DNA of 64,000 nucleotides from Chiridota heheva (GCA_020152595.1 JAIGNY010002845.1:107001-171000), one strand, 5' to 3'. Shown: positions 1 through 10,403, counted from the first letter of the stretch. The notes: generated by a model not told the origin, from the sequence alone. Made by a program: numbers and translations.

Positions 1-212
1 AAAAATTGTCAATTACACAAATCCTTGGAATAATAAAGAAAAAGTTCAAATTCTGCTGAAATATAAGCCTTTTTTCACAACCACGAATGTTTTCTACAAT
101 CAACAGCTTCTATTTTCAAAATGGATTTCTATTGTCAAAATGGACTGGAATGAAGCATTCACACTACCATTATACTCCTATTTTGGTACTTAACCCTTAC
201 TCTCCCAAGGTT

Positions 213-1009
213 CCAAAAATAGAATAAGCTATTTCTGAAATTTTTGAAAAAGAGGTTTTTTTAGCACTTTCTGTTCCATTTGTACCAAAACAAGTTCGAC
301 TTTTATGAAAGCTAACATGTTGAACTTTCCAAAAATGTGCATATTTCCGAACTCAAATATGCAAATTAGGTCATTGAATTAGCATATTAGGTCTCCAAAC
401 ATTCTATCTTTATGACACGCTTGTGCCTTGTGGCTAAATAGCAAAAAAATATGGATAGAATTTCTGAATCGTTCTTGGAAAGACCTTTTATTTGATACTA
501 TTCATGGATTTTTAGGAATCAGAAGAAAAAATGACGCAAATATGAAAAATTTGGTACATTTTGACCTAAAAATTATCCCCGATTCTGTGAATAATCTATC
601 TAATAGTGTATGGCACTAAATTTTCAAAAAATGCATTTTCCCATCTATGATGTCCAAAACTAATAGAATGCAGAAAAACAAGATGTTTACATCATCATTT
701 GCAAAAATAAAATAAGAAATTATGCAAATGATATGCAAATTAGGTCATTTACCTCATTTATTATGCACGAAAGTGTTTTTGTTTATTTCTGACCCAATTT
801 CAGCCATTACAAGCTTCACAGCTACTTTTATGTTGATAGACTATGCTGATTATCTATTGAACACTTACTTCTGTTCATTCCACTTGGAATTCATAAGAAA
901 TGTTTGCCGAAAAGGTCCAAGTTTGTAAAGTCTTCTGCTATACCTTGTTGCTGCAAATAGAATTAAAAATAAAAAAAAAAAAAATTGCAACTATATTCAT
1001 TCAACTTAC
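213..1009. other. AT-rich non-coding stretch
   Basis: Short AT-rich sequence with no convincing exon. TATGCAAATTAGGTCAT-like strings recur at about 357-376 and 728-748. An A-run lies at 968-985 next to the downstream donor. Confidence 0.6.
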
Positions 1010-1315
1010 TTTAGTTTGGTCTTCCCATAACCAGTTACCGAAGACCTTGTGTCGATCCTGGTCACTCTCCACCAGTACTTCCCACAGATGATAGTCTTTA
1101 TTGGCTGCAGGGATGACCTTGACCGTTGTATCTCCTGCAGCCGAGCGTTCGCTCTTCCTCCCTGGTTTTGAAGGCAGCTTTTCCGCTGCAGTCGGATTTT
1201 CTTTGAGTGGTGATGGTGGTGAGACTGCAGCGGAAGGCCTGGAAGAGGGGCCTGGGCTCATCTTCAACGGTCTGTCCCTCTTCTTCTTGGGTTGGGGAGT
1301 AGCGGGCGGCTCATC
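1010..1315 (-). CDS. Candidate exon, Pro/Lys-rich segment then LWEVLVESDQDRHKVFGNWL
   Basis: Donor AAA|GTAAGT at 1009. The best acceptor (AAGAG at 1316) keeps phase 0 with the exon at 2073-2204. About 102 codons: DEPPATPQPKKKRDRPLKMS (AT-hook-like basic/Pro run), PGPSSRPSAAVSPPSPLKEN, a further Pro/Ser/Lys linker, and a folded-looking end NKDYHLWEVLVESDQDRHKV followed by FGNWLWEDQTK. The region is GC-richer than its surroundings, as expected for coding DNA. The family is not recognised. The acceptor has a poor pyrimidine tract and lies in a 74-bp tandem duplication, so the 5' edge is uncertain. Confidence 0.6.
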
Positions 1316-1441
1316 CTCTTCAAGCATACGCATAACATGTTATCGCATAACATGTTATTGTGGTTTCTAGTAGCGGGCGGCTCGTCCTCTTCAAGCATAC
1401 GCATAACTTGTTATCGCATAACATGTAATTGTGGTTTCTAA
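1299..1441. repeat. 74-bp tandem duplication overlapping the 5' edge of the 1010-1315 exon
   Basis: Two near-identical copies, roughly 1299-1370 and 1371-1441. Each holds AGCGGGCGGCTCRTCCTCTT, the CAAGCATACGCATAAC string and a palindromic ATAACATGTTAT-type motif. The period is not a multiple of three, so only the inner copy is in frame with the exon. It duplicates the putative acceptor region. Confidence 0.85.
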
Positions 1442-2072
1442 CCTGCCCCACAATTTTGTGGTAACCGTGGGGACAGACTTTTACAGCCGGATAGCCCGGG
1501 GGTACATACAGGGGTCCAAAATGTTTGTTTTATCGATCTAGTCATCACCACAACAGTGGCATAGCCAGGGGGAGGGGAAAAGGATCATGGTCCCAAAAAA
1601 TGGGGCATCAAAATAATGTACCGGTACTAGGCCTATATACAAGCATTTTCCTCTAAATGGGCCTGGGGCACCCCTAACATGTGTATTTTGCCCTAACATG
1701 GGACCCCTACTCCACTTTCTCCCATAAAATTGTGATTTCGGCCCCTGAAATAATGGAACTTGGATTTTGTGAAATTGGGAATACACATATTTCAGTAGGC
1801 CTAAATTTACAATTTTGCCATTGTGGAATACATATATTTCAGTCCATTTAAAAATGTTATTATTGGGGTTCAGCTTTCATTTGTGTTATCCGGGCTATTA
1901 TAGAAAGGACCTAAATCCTTTTTTTTATATGTGATTTTAGTGTCCCTTTTACTTGTTTATCGTAACAAGCAAAAAATCCCAGCTAATTTATCATTATAAT
2001 TCTATAAGCCTTATTTTATTACTACACATTTACAATGTAGTACTTTCGCTATTTTTGGAAGAAAACACTCAC
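1442..2072. other. Intron-like stretch with a decayed DNA-transposon end
   Basis: Lies between the two candidate minus-strand exons. At 1554-1580 AGTGGCATAGCCAGGGGGAG resembles hAT-type MITE termini. A matching right end was not found. No coding signal. Confidence 0.45.
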
Positions 2073-2204
2073 CAACTGCGTAATTTGGAACAGATCGCTA
2101 TCCATCTCAGCAGGCTCTATATTCTCCTCTTCCTCAATCTGGTCGAGTTCTGGTACATCTTCTTCATCAGAAGTACCTTCCGACCCCTCTGAGTCATCAT
2201 TATT
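2073..2204 (-). CDS. Candidate exon, acidic segment of unrecognised (nuclear-looking) protein
   Basis: Bounded by acceptor TTTTTTTCTTCAG and donor TTG|GTGAGT, 132 bp, phase 0 at both ends. Translation: NNDDSEGSEGTSDEEDVPEL, DQIEEEENIEPAEMDSDLFQ, ITQL. It is strongly acidic, as in many chromatin or nucleolar proteins. Composition, splice sites and phase compatibility with the exon at 1010-1315 support a real gene, transcribed like SULF on the minus strand and downstream of it. I do not recognise the family. No earlier exon was located with confidence. Confidence 0.6.
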
Positions 2205-2817
2205 CTGAAGAAAAAAACATTGTAACTTGTATCTCGCCATTTTGTGATGTCGAATGTGGGAGGAAAAAAAAAAAGACGCAAATTGACGTCATCATCAAAG
2301 ACCTTTTAGGCATGTAGAGGGGGTGCATCTGTTATTGTAATAGTTCATCTGAACAATCTATTTCTCCACTACCCGTAGAGATTTTAAAAATTCCAATACA
2401 ATATTTGGGCCATTTTTTATGATTTTTTGATCAAAAAAGGTCCAAAATGGCCCAAAATCACAAATTTTGGCATATTTTCTCCAAAAAATCACAAACATTG
2501 ACCAAGTACAAGTAAAAATCGTGTAGCAACCAACAATTCAAACTATCTTTATACTTTACCTGAAAAAAAGAATAGAAAAAATATTCACGTATGACATTCG
2601 TCTTTCAAAAAAAAAAAAAAAAAATGTTTTTTTGTTTTTAAATGCACTTTTTTATAACGATTTTACTCAAAAAATTTCAATCTAACCCCCCAACAAAATA
2701 ACCATATTATGAAAGATCTATTCAATCTGGTTTGAATGAACTTATTTGCAGCTCTATAGGAGTTTGGGAAGGTACTCAAAAAAAAAAATGGGAAAATGGA
2801 TCGTAACTGTCACGCTC
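2205..2817. other. AT-rich non-coding stretch
   Basis: Homopolymer A/T runs (for example 2608-2625) and no exon with both splice sites. Nothing recognised. Confidence 0.5.
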
Positions 2818-3139
2818 ACCGTGACGCTGGGAGAGTGAGGTTAAGATACTCTGTACCAGAAGAGCAAACAAAAAGTTTGTTTGCTATTCTGGTACAGAGT
2901 TTTTTTAAACTACCAAAATAGAAATATAATGACAATGTGAAGGCTTAATTCCAGTCCATTTTGACATTAGAAATCCATTTTGAAAATAGAAGCTGTTAAT
3001 CCCCTCTCACATACATGTTCAACATGTTCGAAGCTGTGAAAAATAAATACCACTTACTGAATGGATATCTTTGATCCTTCATTGCTGACTCAACAAAACA
3101 TGCAGAGGATATAATTCGTCATACCTTCTCCTACTCAAT

Positions 3140-3845
3140 TTAAAGGAGTATTTCATGAATTTTCATATGTATGACAGAGGAATATTACAGAAACAATTTG
3201 GTGCAAAAATCATGCTGATATCTTTCTTCATTTAGGAATTATTGCATTTCAAAGATTATGCGAGTGTGTTGAGTTGAAAAGTCACATCACAGTGTGCATG
3301 ATGTCATCAATGCAAATCCAAGACAATTTTGTCTGTATTTTTTTGAAAATTAATTACCTCTTCCTCAATTACTGGAAAGATTTTTTGTTTATTTTTGAGA
3401 TGGGATATGACATACACTTTGTAAGAATGTGCTTTACCCATCTGCTCGTGAACCTTGCAATCTAAATTAAAAGAAAAACAGTTTTGTTTGATAGAAATAA
3501 AATTAATTGCCTCTTCCTGAATTACTGGAAGGATTTTTTGTCTTATTATTGAAATGGGGTATAAAATGTACTTTATAAGAACGTGCTTTATCCAGGGAGT
3601 TGTTAAGTAATAACTCCCTGCTTTGTCCTTCTACTCATTAACCTTATGCTCTCATGGAAAGAAAAACAGTTTTTTGTTTGATAGAAATACATAAGAATTG
3701 TCTTGAATCTGACTTTATGACATTACAGTTGACACTGCTAGGTCACTCTTCAAGACACTCACGCAATCTTTGAAATACTAAATGGAAAAAATCATCAACA
3801 TTATTTTTACACCAATATGTTTCTTTAATAGTCCTCTATCAATAT
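3140..3845. mobile_element. Family-2 MITE copy (long imperfect terminal inverted repeats)
   Basis: Begins TTAAAGGAGTATTTCATG and includes CAATTTGGTGCAAAAATCAT and GATTATGCGAGTGTGTTGAG. Its other end carries the reverse complement of these (CACTCACGCAATCTTTGAAA, TTTTACACCAATATGTTTC). Other copies are at 21841-22806, 46626-47140 and 53271-53838. The right end runs into the TA microsatellite. No transposase is encoded, so it is non-autonomous. Confidence 0.75.
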
Positions 3846-3851
3846 ATTTTA

Positions 3852-4000
<149 letters not shown>

Positions 4001-4625
4001 TGTTTTATATTTCTTGTTCCTTCAAAATAAAGCAATACAATACAGAAAATTTGACATCCTATTAACATATTTCAAAAACATACACTCGGACAATCTGGAA
4101 CAAATTTGTTGTCTCATTCTCATGCCTTGAACCCTGCCTCAATGTTTGACCTAAAGAAGTGGATCATTGCAGGACACTTTGTTTCAAGCAACATTGAAAT
4201 GGGATACAAGAATAAAATTGTGATAACAATTTTGTCCAAGATTGTGGGTTAATTCCTTGAACAATTCGGCCAAAGTTGCAGACAGCTGTAAATGGTAAAA
4301 CCGTAACCTATTTTGTTGAATTCAGCCAGAAGTTTCAAATAGCTGTAAATGGTCAAACTGTAACCTATTTTGTTGGAATTTGTTTCCCTCATGTTTCAAT
4401 ACCTTTCAAAACAATATAACCTTTTATGTCTTGACATTTCCATGTAATCTACCTTTAATTAATCAAATAATCATTTGAAAGTTATTTTAGAATTTAGATC
4501 AATTTAAGCAAATCCTCCAAATTCTTATAGACTGCACTGTGTATCCCTCATTTTGATTTCTTGCTGAATAAAATCTAAACAGTTGACTTTTACAAATTGT
4601 AAATACAGGTTTTATGAGCCAATAG
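4001..4625. other. Non-coding stretch, nothing recognised
   Basis: No exon or known repeat assigned. Two similar short blocks around 4285-4320 and 4345-4375 (AGCTGTAAATGGT..AAACYGTAACCTATTTTGTT) form a weak direct repeat. Confidence 0.4.
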
Positions 4626-4731
4626 GCCACCATCACCATCAAGGAAGAGACAACAGCAGAAGATGATGAAGATGCTCCCACGGTCAGGACGTTTTTTGGA
4701 CTTATTCTGGATCGACTCATTCACCAATCAT
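4626..4731 (+). CDS. Possible plus-strand exon (EEDD-rich, ending FFGLILDRLIHQS)
   Basis: An open frame from an AATAG acceptor to a T|GTGAGT donor: ATITIKEETTAEDDEDAPTV followed by RTFFGLILDRLIHQS. The composition (acidic lead, then an amphipathic segment) looks protein-coding, and the base composition is richer than the flanks. The acceptor has a weak pyrimidine tract, and no neighbouring exon with matching phase was found. It could be a remnant or chance. Family not recognised. Confidence 0.35.
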
Positions 4732-5018
4732 GTGAGTTTCTGACTTGTAAGAGTGACAATAATTGCCACTCACTTTTGTGGACCTTATTATCCACCTGCT
4801 CAACATATTAAAGCTCTGAGGCTTTGTCAATCGTGTCTAGTTAACTTCTCTCTTTGGGGGTTTGGGGGTGCGTAAACTTTAAGGTCTGCTCATAACAAGT
4901 ACATGAACCGTGCCAGGTTTACAGAATAGATGGCACAAGATAATGGCACCAATCAAGTGAAGCATTAAAATAACTTGTTGAAACTTTGCTCTGTCAAATG
5001 GTGTTTTAAGATAACATA

Positions 5019-5108
5019 AGAAGATGGTGAGCTAAGAAGATGGTGAGCTAAGAAGATGGTGAGCTAAGAAGATGGTGAGCTAAGAAGATGGTGAGCTAAG
5101 AAGATAGT
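5019..5108. repeat. 16-bp tandem repeat, about 5.5 copies
   Basis: The unit AAGAAGATGGTGAGCT repeats almost perfectly. Confidence 0.95.
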
Positions 5109-5155
5109 CACCCCATAAAAAGCCCAAACCTAACTCCACCACCACACAAAAAATA

Positions 5156-5707
5156 TCAAAGATGCCCAGATTTAGTAAAGAACTTTTCAATGTCGACTTT
5201 GAAATTGTGAACAGAAATGGAGCTAACCATCCACTCAGGCAAACCATTCCACTCATTAACAACTCTTTGCGAAAAGCTTAAACGCCGAATATATATCCGT
5301 GAGAACTCTTTGGTCAACTTCAAACTGTTAATTGAGGAATAGCTGCAACATGCAAGAAATAACAGGTAGTCCAAAGTATCACTACCAGATAGGAATTAAA
5401 AAAAAAACTGAATTATATCGCCACAGACTCTTCTAAACTCAAGCGTGGTCAAAGCAAGAATTTGCATCCTAGATTCATAAGAGAGATTCCTTACTTCGGG
5501 AATAAGTCTAGTGGCTCTTCGCTGAACCTGCTCCAAAATGAAATTATCCTTCTCAGTAAAGGGACTACAAGCCTGAATAGCATGCTCAAGGTGAGGCCTG
5601 ACTAACTGCTTATACAAATTAAGAACAACCTTTCTACCAAGAAAACAAACATTTCTTCTAATCAAACGAAACATCATATTTGCCCTTGCTGCTGCTAAAT
5701 AGCACAC
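5156..5707 (-). pseudogene. CR1-like LINE reverse-transcriptase C-terminal fragment, frameshifted
   Basis: Minus-strand translation shows LYKQLVRPHLEHAIQACSPF, then EQVQRRATRLIPEVRNLSYE and LTTLEFRRVCGDIIQ, then in another frame SFSQRVVNEWNGLPEWMVSS and NFKVDIEKFF. This is the stereotyped end of CR1/L2-type non-LTR retrotransposon ORF2 (V.R..LEYA.Q.WSPF....I..LE.VQRRAT, followed by RVVN.WN.LP). A frameshift near 5395 and the missing 5' part show a dead, 5'-truncated copy. Confidence 0.9.
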
Positions 5708-5804
5708 TGTTCAGAAGGTTTCAGACTGTTTTTGTAAGACTTGCAAGAGTGATACTGAAGGTCACTCCCTTCACTGGACCTTAAATGGTTTATTATCTAC
5801 CTGC

Positions 5805-5975
5805 TTAAAGGATTTGTCCACTGGTTCAAGCATGTCCATCTTATATAAAAGAGGACTTCAAAAGAAACAAAATAATGAAGAAAGTATTCAAACATCTTAT
5901 TCCATTACAGGATTTGTTCAGGGGTTAAGCAATATGAGAGACTTCAAAACAAACAAATGGTGAAGAAAGCATTCC
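5805..5975. mobile_element. Family-1 MITE fragments, two TIR starts in tandem
   Basis: Two consecutive blocks carry the family-1 terminal sequence (AAAGGATTTGTCCACTGGTT and AGGATTTGTTCAGGGGTTA), each followed by a decayed GACTTCAAAAGAAACAAAAT-like string. This is a truncated copy next to the LINE. Confidence 0.75.
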
Positions 5976-5984
5976 CTCCTTTTA

Positions 5985-7192
5985 GCTTACGCATTAAATC
6001 AGACCTCTTCCATCTTGGCATCAAGCCCGCCACTCTCGGCACCTGGCCCACTTTTCCTCCTTAGGCCACCCCCCTTTCATTCTGTCCACCTGGGCCTCTC
6101 CATTCATCACAAAACTCAAACCCACCCTAACCTCCTCATCAATTCCACAACCAAATCAAAGACCAACTCTCAAATTACACCTCCATGCATACTGATGGCT
6201 CCAAGGAAGGCAACAAGACAGCTGCTGCTGCTGTCATCCAAGACATCACCCTCAGTAGCAGACTCCCTGACTATTCATCCATCTTTTCAGCCGAGGCGAA
6301 GGCCATTCTCTTCGCCCTCAACTTTATTGAGTACTCTCCGCTCAGCCACTTTGCCATTTTCTCCGACTCAAAGACTGTCCTTACTTCTTTCTTAATGTTG
6401 AATGGATAGCCTCACATGCCACCATCCCCTCCGAAACTCCTTTCTCCCACCCTCTGCAGGAAAAGTATTCTTTTCTTCTGGATATTCAGCCATGTTGGCA
6501 TCCCAGGCAATGACAGGGCTGATGCAACCGCTAAGCTTGCCCTCAACCTCCGCCCTGTCCCTTTTCCCAAAACCCTCTCTGACATCAAACCGCTTATCGC
6601 TTCCCTTGTTCGTGATCGCTGGCATTGCAAACCTCATGAAACTCCCAAATTTATAACAAACTCCATGTCATCCAGCCCACAATTTCGATCAAATCCACCA
6701 TCAACAATCTCTCTCGTATCGACAACGTTCATATTACCCGTCTTAGAATTGGTCACACCCACCTCACTCACTCCCACCTCCTTATTGGCTCCCTTAACCC
6801 CTTTGCAACAATTGCCATTGCACCCTCACAATTAATCACGTTCTCCTTGCTTTCCCACTGTACAACCTTCCCAGAGCTTTTCTCGCTCCCCACAACTCAA
6901 TTGCTGAGTTCTTTCAGAAAAATCCTCTGAAAAAAATTATCTCCTTCCTTTATCATGCCTCCCACTACAACCATATTTAATTCTCCTCTTCCACCCCCTC
7001 TCTACTTTACTTTTATTTTAATCATGCACCTCCCCTCTTGATCACAGTCTTCTGACCTTTTGTTCTTGATTATCTCGCATTTTTCCCCTGTTTCCTTTCC
7101 TTCCTACCTCTGAAATGATCTGACCTCTCAGGCACAATTTGACCTTCGTTGTTGTGGTGCTATTAAGCCCTCATCAAACAAACAAACAAACT
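5985..7192 (+). pseudogene. I-like non-LTR retrotransposon 3' fragment (RNase H domain and 3' UTR)
   Basis: An RNase H core is split over frames: HTDGSKEGNKTAAAAVIQDI and SSIFSAEAKAILFALNFIEY with SDSKTVLT in one frame, then FSHVGIPGNDRADATAKLAL in another. The DG, E, SDS and GNDRAD signatures are the RNase H catalytic positions. The 3' UTR ends GGCACAATTTGACC...GTTGTGGTGCTATTAAG and a short (CAAA)n tail at 7179-7192. The same 3' end occurs at 16985 (plus) and, inverted, at 31438, which marks one LINE family. Truncated and frameshifted, so inactive. Confidence 0.88.
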
Positions 7193-7450
7193 GATGGAAT
7201 GTGTATGGTTGTTAAAGCGATACCTGAATTTACCGCCTGTTTCGCCTATGTAGTGAGCCTCAGGGTGTTTTTGGCAGTATACAGTAGAAGGTAGATCATG
7301 TTTGCCGAGTCACAAGTAAAGTTTCCAGGTCTTAGTGTTTGATTGTTGGTCGTGATGTTGGTGTTGACGTGTTTACATAGGCCACATCTAGCTTTACCAC
7401 AAGGGGCATTACAAGAACCAGTGTTTGGAGTGGAACCACAGGAGCTACGG
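7192..7450 (-). pseudogene. Penelope-like element, GIY-YIG region, minus-strand part
   Basis: Minus-strand translation gives CGSTPNTGSCNAPCGKARCG, LCKHVNTNITTNNQTLRPGN, FTCDSANMIYLL and, after a one-base shift, CQKHPEAHYIGETGGKFRYR then FNNHTHSI. The C..CG.ARC.LC motif, the FTC.S.N..Y core and YIGETG define the endonuclease of Penelope-like retroelements. It continues in inverted orientation at 7452. Confidence 0.88.
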
Positions 7451-7451
7451 A

Positions 7452-7935
7452 CCAAATTCAGGTATCGCTTTAACAACCATACACATTTCATCAGACACGC
7501 CAAGGGACTTCCTATACCTTTACACTTCAACACTTCTGGACACAACATCAGTGACATCAAAATCTGCTTATTAAAAGGAAATTTTAGGAATACAAAAGAC
7601 AAAAGACTCGTGGAATTACAACACATCGTAAAATACAAAACCAAGACTCATGGTCTTAACAATACATGTCATTTCTGAGCTATTACACCACACTCAAATA
7701 AACTACATGACATCACAATTGATTTTTAACGTTTTTTTTCATGAACTCTTTCCACGCACGCTCCCAGATAGTACGCTAAATACCACGCACAGCACACACG
7801 CATTCACACACACTTTTGCTCTCCTACACTGTTTGAGTATGTTTATGTTCAAAGTTATCATGAGTATTGTAATTCGCGCTGAAGAAGGACACAGGCCTGT
7901 CCGAAAATTTTGTGATTATAAAATAAAGTTGATTG
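7452..7935 (+). pseudogene. Penelope-like element, GIY-YIG tail and 3' region, plus-strand part
   Basis: Plus-strand translation gives KFRYRFNNHTHFIRHAKGLP, PLHFNTSGHNISDIKICLLK, GNFRNTKDKRLVELQHIVKY and HGLNNTCHF-stop. This is the conserved end of the Penelope GIY-YIG domain. The stretch FRYRFNNHTH is also encoded, inverted, at 7192-7232, so the two parts are joined head to head. The 3' region to about 7935 ends in AATAAAGTTGATTG. Confidence 0.85.
7878..7907 (+). ncRNA. Degenerate hammerhead-ribozyme-like core in the Penelope-like element
   Basis: GCTGAAGA, then a GGAC...GTCC stem with an ACAGGCCT loop, then CGAAAA. The order CUGANGA - stem II - GAAA is the core of hammerhead ribozymes, which are known from Penelope-like elements. 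CUGAAGA replaces the consensus CUGAUGA, which would be expected to impair cleavage. Flanking stems I and III were not proven. Confidence 0.5.
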
Positions 7936-9490
7936 AATAGACATCATCTTTTTGTATTTTGTTACTATAACATGTTTTGCCGACGTACTTTACAAAAGAA
8001 AAAGTTAATCTTTAATTTTTTGACCATCTCTTTCTTTTACAGATGCCGATTCCTTGTTAATGACACCCAAATTTTATGGAAGCTGATGATTTATAAAAAT
8101 GATATTTGGAAACAAACGGAAGAAAGAAAGAGTGATGCCGACCCTTGGAGGAAAGTGATAAATTCACATACCACTGAGAAGCAGGGGTGCACAGGGTTGA
8201 GTCTTAAGTGAGAAGCAGGGGTGCACAGGGTTGAGTCTAAGACACCGGCGTCAGCATTTACAGCTTTCTGTGCCAATTCAGACACGATTTGGGGGCAAGT
8301 TTAAGGGGTTTGAAGAATGGTGGTGACTGCATGCTCGTCAAGGAATGTTCGGTTCAAGTACCTTATTTTCAATTCGTGAGTCCCCAATGTCCCTGGTAGG
8401 TGGTCATGTGCCCCCTTGGCTCGGCCCCCACCCTTGTGCAGTCACTGCTGAGAGGTGCCCAGGAGTAAAACTTCTCCAAGTGTGTAATGTGGTAATGGAT
8501 AAAAGGTGTGTGTGGTGCAGGGTGATGGGGACACGTTACTTTTTGAAATATTCCTTCAAGAATTTTGTCATTTGTGTCTGTTATAGGTTACTTCAGGGGC
8601 CAAGAGTATTTCATGATGATCCATGAGGCCTATTAACAACTCATCAGCACAGAAACCCCAATTTACCTACCAATTATCATCCTGCCTAAAGTAGTTTTTA
8701 TTCTTTCTCTTGAAATCCATTTAGACTTTAAAGAAAACTATTAGTGAATCAAATGGTTGGCTTGGCCAAGAAAATGAGATCTCCAAGAAGCCACAATTCA
8801 CTAATTAGTGTGCTCACATTTACTGTCACAGTGGTTAACAAAAGAATCCTGGAGAGTGAGACTGAGTGAGGGTGGGTGGGGAGGGGGTATGATCTTCTGA
8901 CTTGTGACCTTTGCAACTCAGGGTGAAAAGTAATAGACCAGCTAGATCATAATGTGTAAATATTAATAAGTTACTGATAAGTTTGAAAGAATAGAATAAA
9001 TGGCCCAGATGCTCAATCAGGGTCATCATGTTTTGGCTTCTGAAAAAATAGTTTCATTTCTACTTTCATTTTGTAATCACAGCAGTAAGGATTGTTTATG
9101 AAACACTACTGTATGTTCATTTATCCTGCTAAGATTTTAAAAGTCATGGAGGAGTACTAGAGGGCACTGCCATGTGGGGTGATTTCTTTTCAAAATTGGG
9201 GAGGAAGGAGGGGGATGCGAAATAAACCTAAACAGTGATGTAGCCAGCCATATAGGCTTTATATAAGGCTTCATTTTTTAGGAGGGGTACATAAGCATAT
9301 TCTTCCCCAAAAATATTATAGGAAACGTGTTCCCCCTCCCCCATGATCACCGCCTATGGGCACAGCTCAGTTTTGAAAGGCTGATCGTTGCCAACCTGTT
9401 TCATTAGTTGTGGAATAGATTGCAGAGTAAAGTCACTGACCTGCTGAATTGGGTCATTAACCTCTTACATGAAGTCAGTCACTGACCCAA
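7936..9490. other. Intergenic or intronic stretch, no supported gene
   Basis: An open segment after TTTCTTTTACAG at 8041 (FLVNDTQILWKLMIYKNDIW...) has no proven donor or partner exon. At 8159-8228 a roughly 35-bp unit with AGAAGCAGGGGTGCACAGGG is tandemly duplicated. G/C-rich MITE-like ends (ATGTAGCCAGCC near 9240) lie in the second half. Confidence 0.4.
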
Positions 9491-9493
9491 GAA

Positions 9494-9925
9494 AAGGGTC
9501 AAAGGGCCTGCTGTTTGGGTCCTATGCAAAGGGCCTGCTGTTTGGGTCCCATGCAAAGGGCCTGCTGTTTGGGTCATATGCAAAGGGCCTGCTGTTTGGA
9601 TCCTATGCAAAGAGCCTGCTGTTTGGGTCCTATGCAAAGGGCCTGCTGTTTGGGTCCTATGCAAAGGGCCTGCTGTTTGGGTCCTATGCAAAGGGCCTGC
9701 TGTTTGGGTCCTATGCAAAGGGCCTGCTGTTTGGGTCCTATGCAAAGGGCCTGCTGTTTGGGTCCTATGCAAAGGGCCTGCTGTTTGGGTCCTATGCAAA
9801 GGGTTTGGGTCCTATGCAAGGGCCTGTTTGGGTCCTATGCAAAGGGCCTGCTGTTTGGGTCCTATGCAAAGGGCCTGCTGTTTGGGTCCTATGTAAAGGG
9901 CCTGCTGTTTGGGGTCCTGTGCAAG
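9494..9925. repeat. 27-bp minisatellite, about 15 copies
   Basis: The unit reads GGGCCTGCTGTTTGGGTCCT plus ATGCAAA, with few substitutions and two shortened units near 9800-9830. Because 27 is divisible by three, long open frames run through it on both strands; these follow from the period and do not indicate a gene. Confidence 0.95.
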
Positions 9926-10403
9926 GTTGTGTGTGCCTGCAGTGTTGTTTAGGTCTAAGAGGGGTTGTACTTGGCAACATAAGTCAGTGGTATCCAGTTA
10001 AATGTCATCATGATGTGATTTGGGAGTTGGATTTATGCACAATACTGATTTTATTAGTCATCTTAGGATTAATGGTTTTGTTTCTATAAGAGGGAATATA
10101 ATGCACTAAATGTAGATTTATTTGGTTGATCTAATATTGAATTTTCTATCAGCTTGTATATATGAATGGTTTATGGCTATTGAACTCTATTTAGTGTTGA
10201 CTATAATAGTGCATGGTTATTTTAAAATCGGTTGAAATTTGACATTTTTTGGTGGTGAAATAATATAATTCATGCAATATTTATGGTGTAAACTTTACGT
10301 TTTCTTAAAAACAAAATCTTTAAGTCTCCTGTCAGCTGCACTTTTAAATCATACTCGTACCCCAACAGAGTAAATGGAAAATACATTTTTACCATTTCAA
10401 AGA
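9926..10403. other. AT-rich non-coding stretch
   Basis: Nothing recognised between the minisatellite and the family-4 MITE. Confidence 0.4.

Larger units (their letters stand above)
98..3003. repeat. Inverted repeat pair (98-212 and 2818-3003) flanking the candidate exons
   Basis: The left arm begins CAACAGCTTCTATTTTCAAA and runs through TGGACTGGAATGAAGC to the CTTACTCTCCCA area. The right arm carries the same block as reverse complement (CAGTCCATTTTGACATTAG, GAAAATAGAAGCTGTTA). The right arm also contains a hairpin made of ACTCTGTACCAGAA and TTCTGGTACAGAGT (2850-2901). A third copy with hairpin is at 63735-63890. The arms are copies of one repeat; whether they end a single mobile element is unknown. 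Confidence 0.7.
4735..5815. repeat. Direct repeat pair about 1 kb apart (4735-4815 and 5735-5815)
   Basis: Both copies read like CTTGTAAGAGTGAYAAT..., a CACTCAC/CACTCCC block, GTGGACCTTA/ACTGGACCTTA and TTATTATCYACCTGCT. They flank the 16-bp tandem repeat and the CR1-like fragment. The copies are diverged, so they are older than simple target duplications and are probably a dispersed repeat. Confidence 0.55.

Noticed and set aside
6392-6656. Minus- and alternative-frame open frames over the RNase H region
   Set aside because: Shadows of the LINE RNase H frames on the plus strand.
8345-8626. 93-residue plus-strand open frame
   Set aside because: No family features, no paired splice sites, and composition like the surrounding decayed repeats.
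9469-10089. Long open frames with GLLFGSYAK repeats
   Set aside because: They are produced by a 27-bp tandem repeat; equivalent frames are open on both strands and no splice or start context supports translation.
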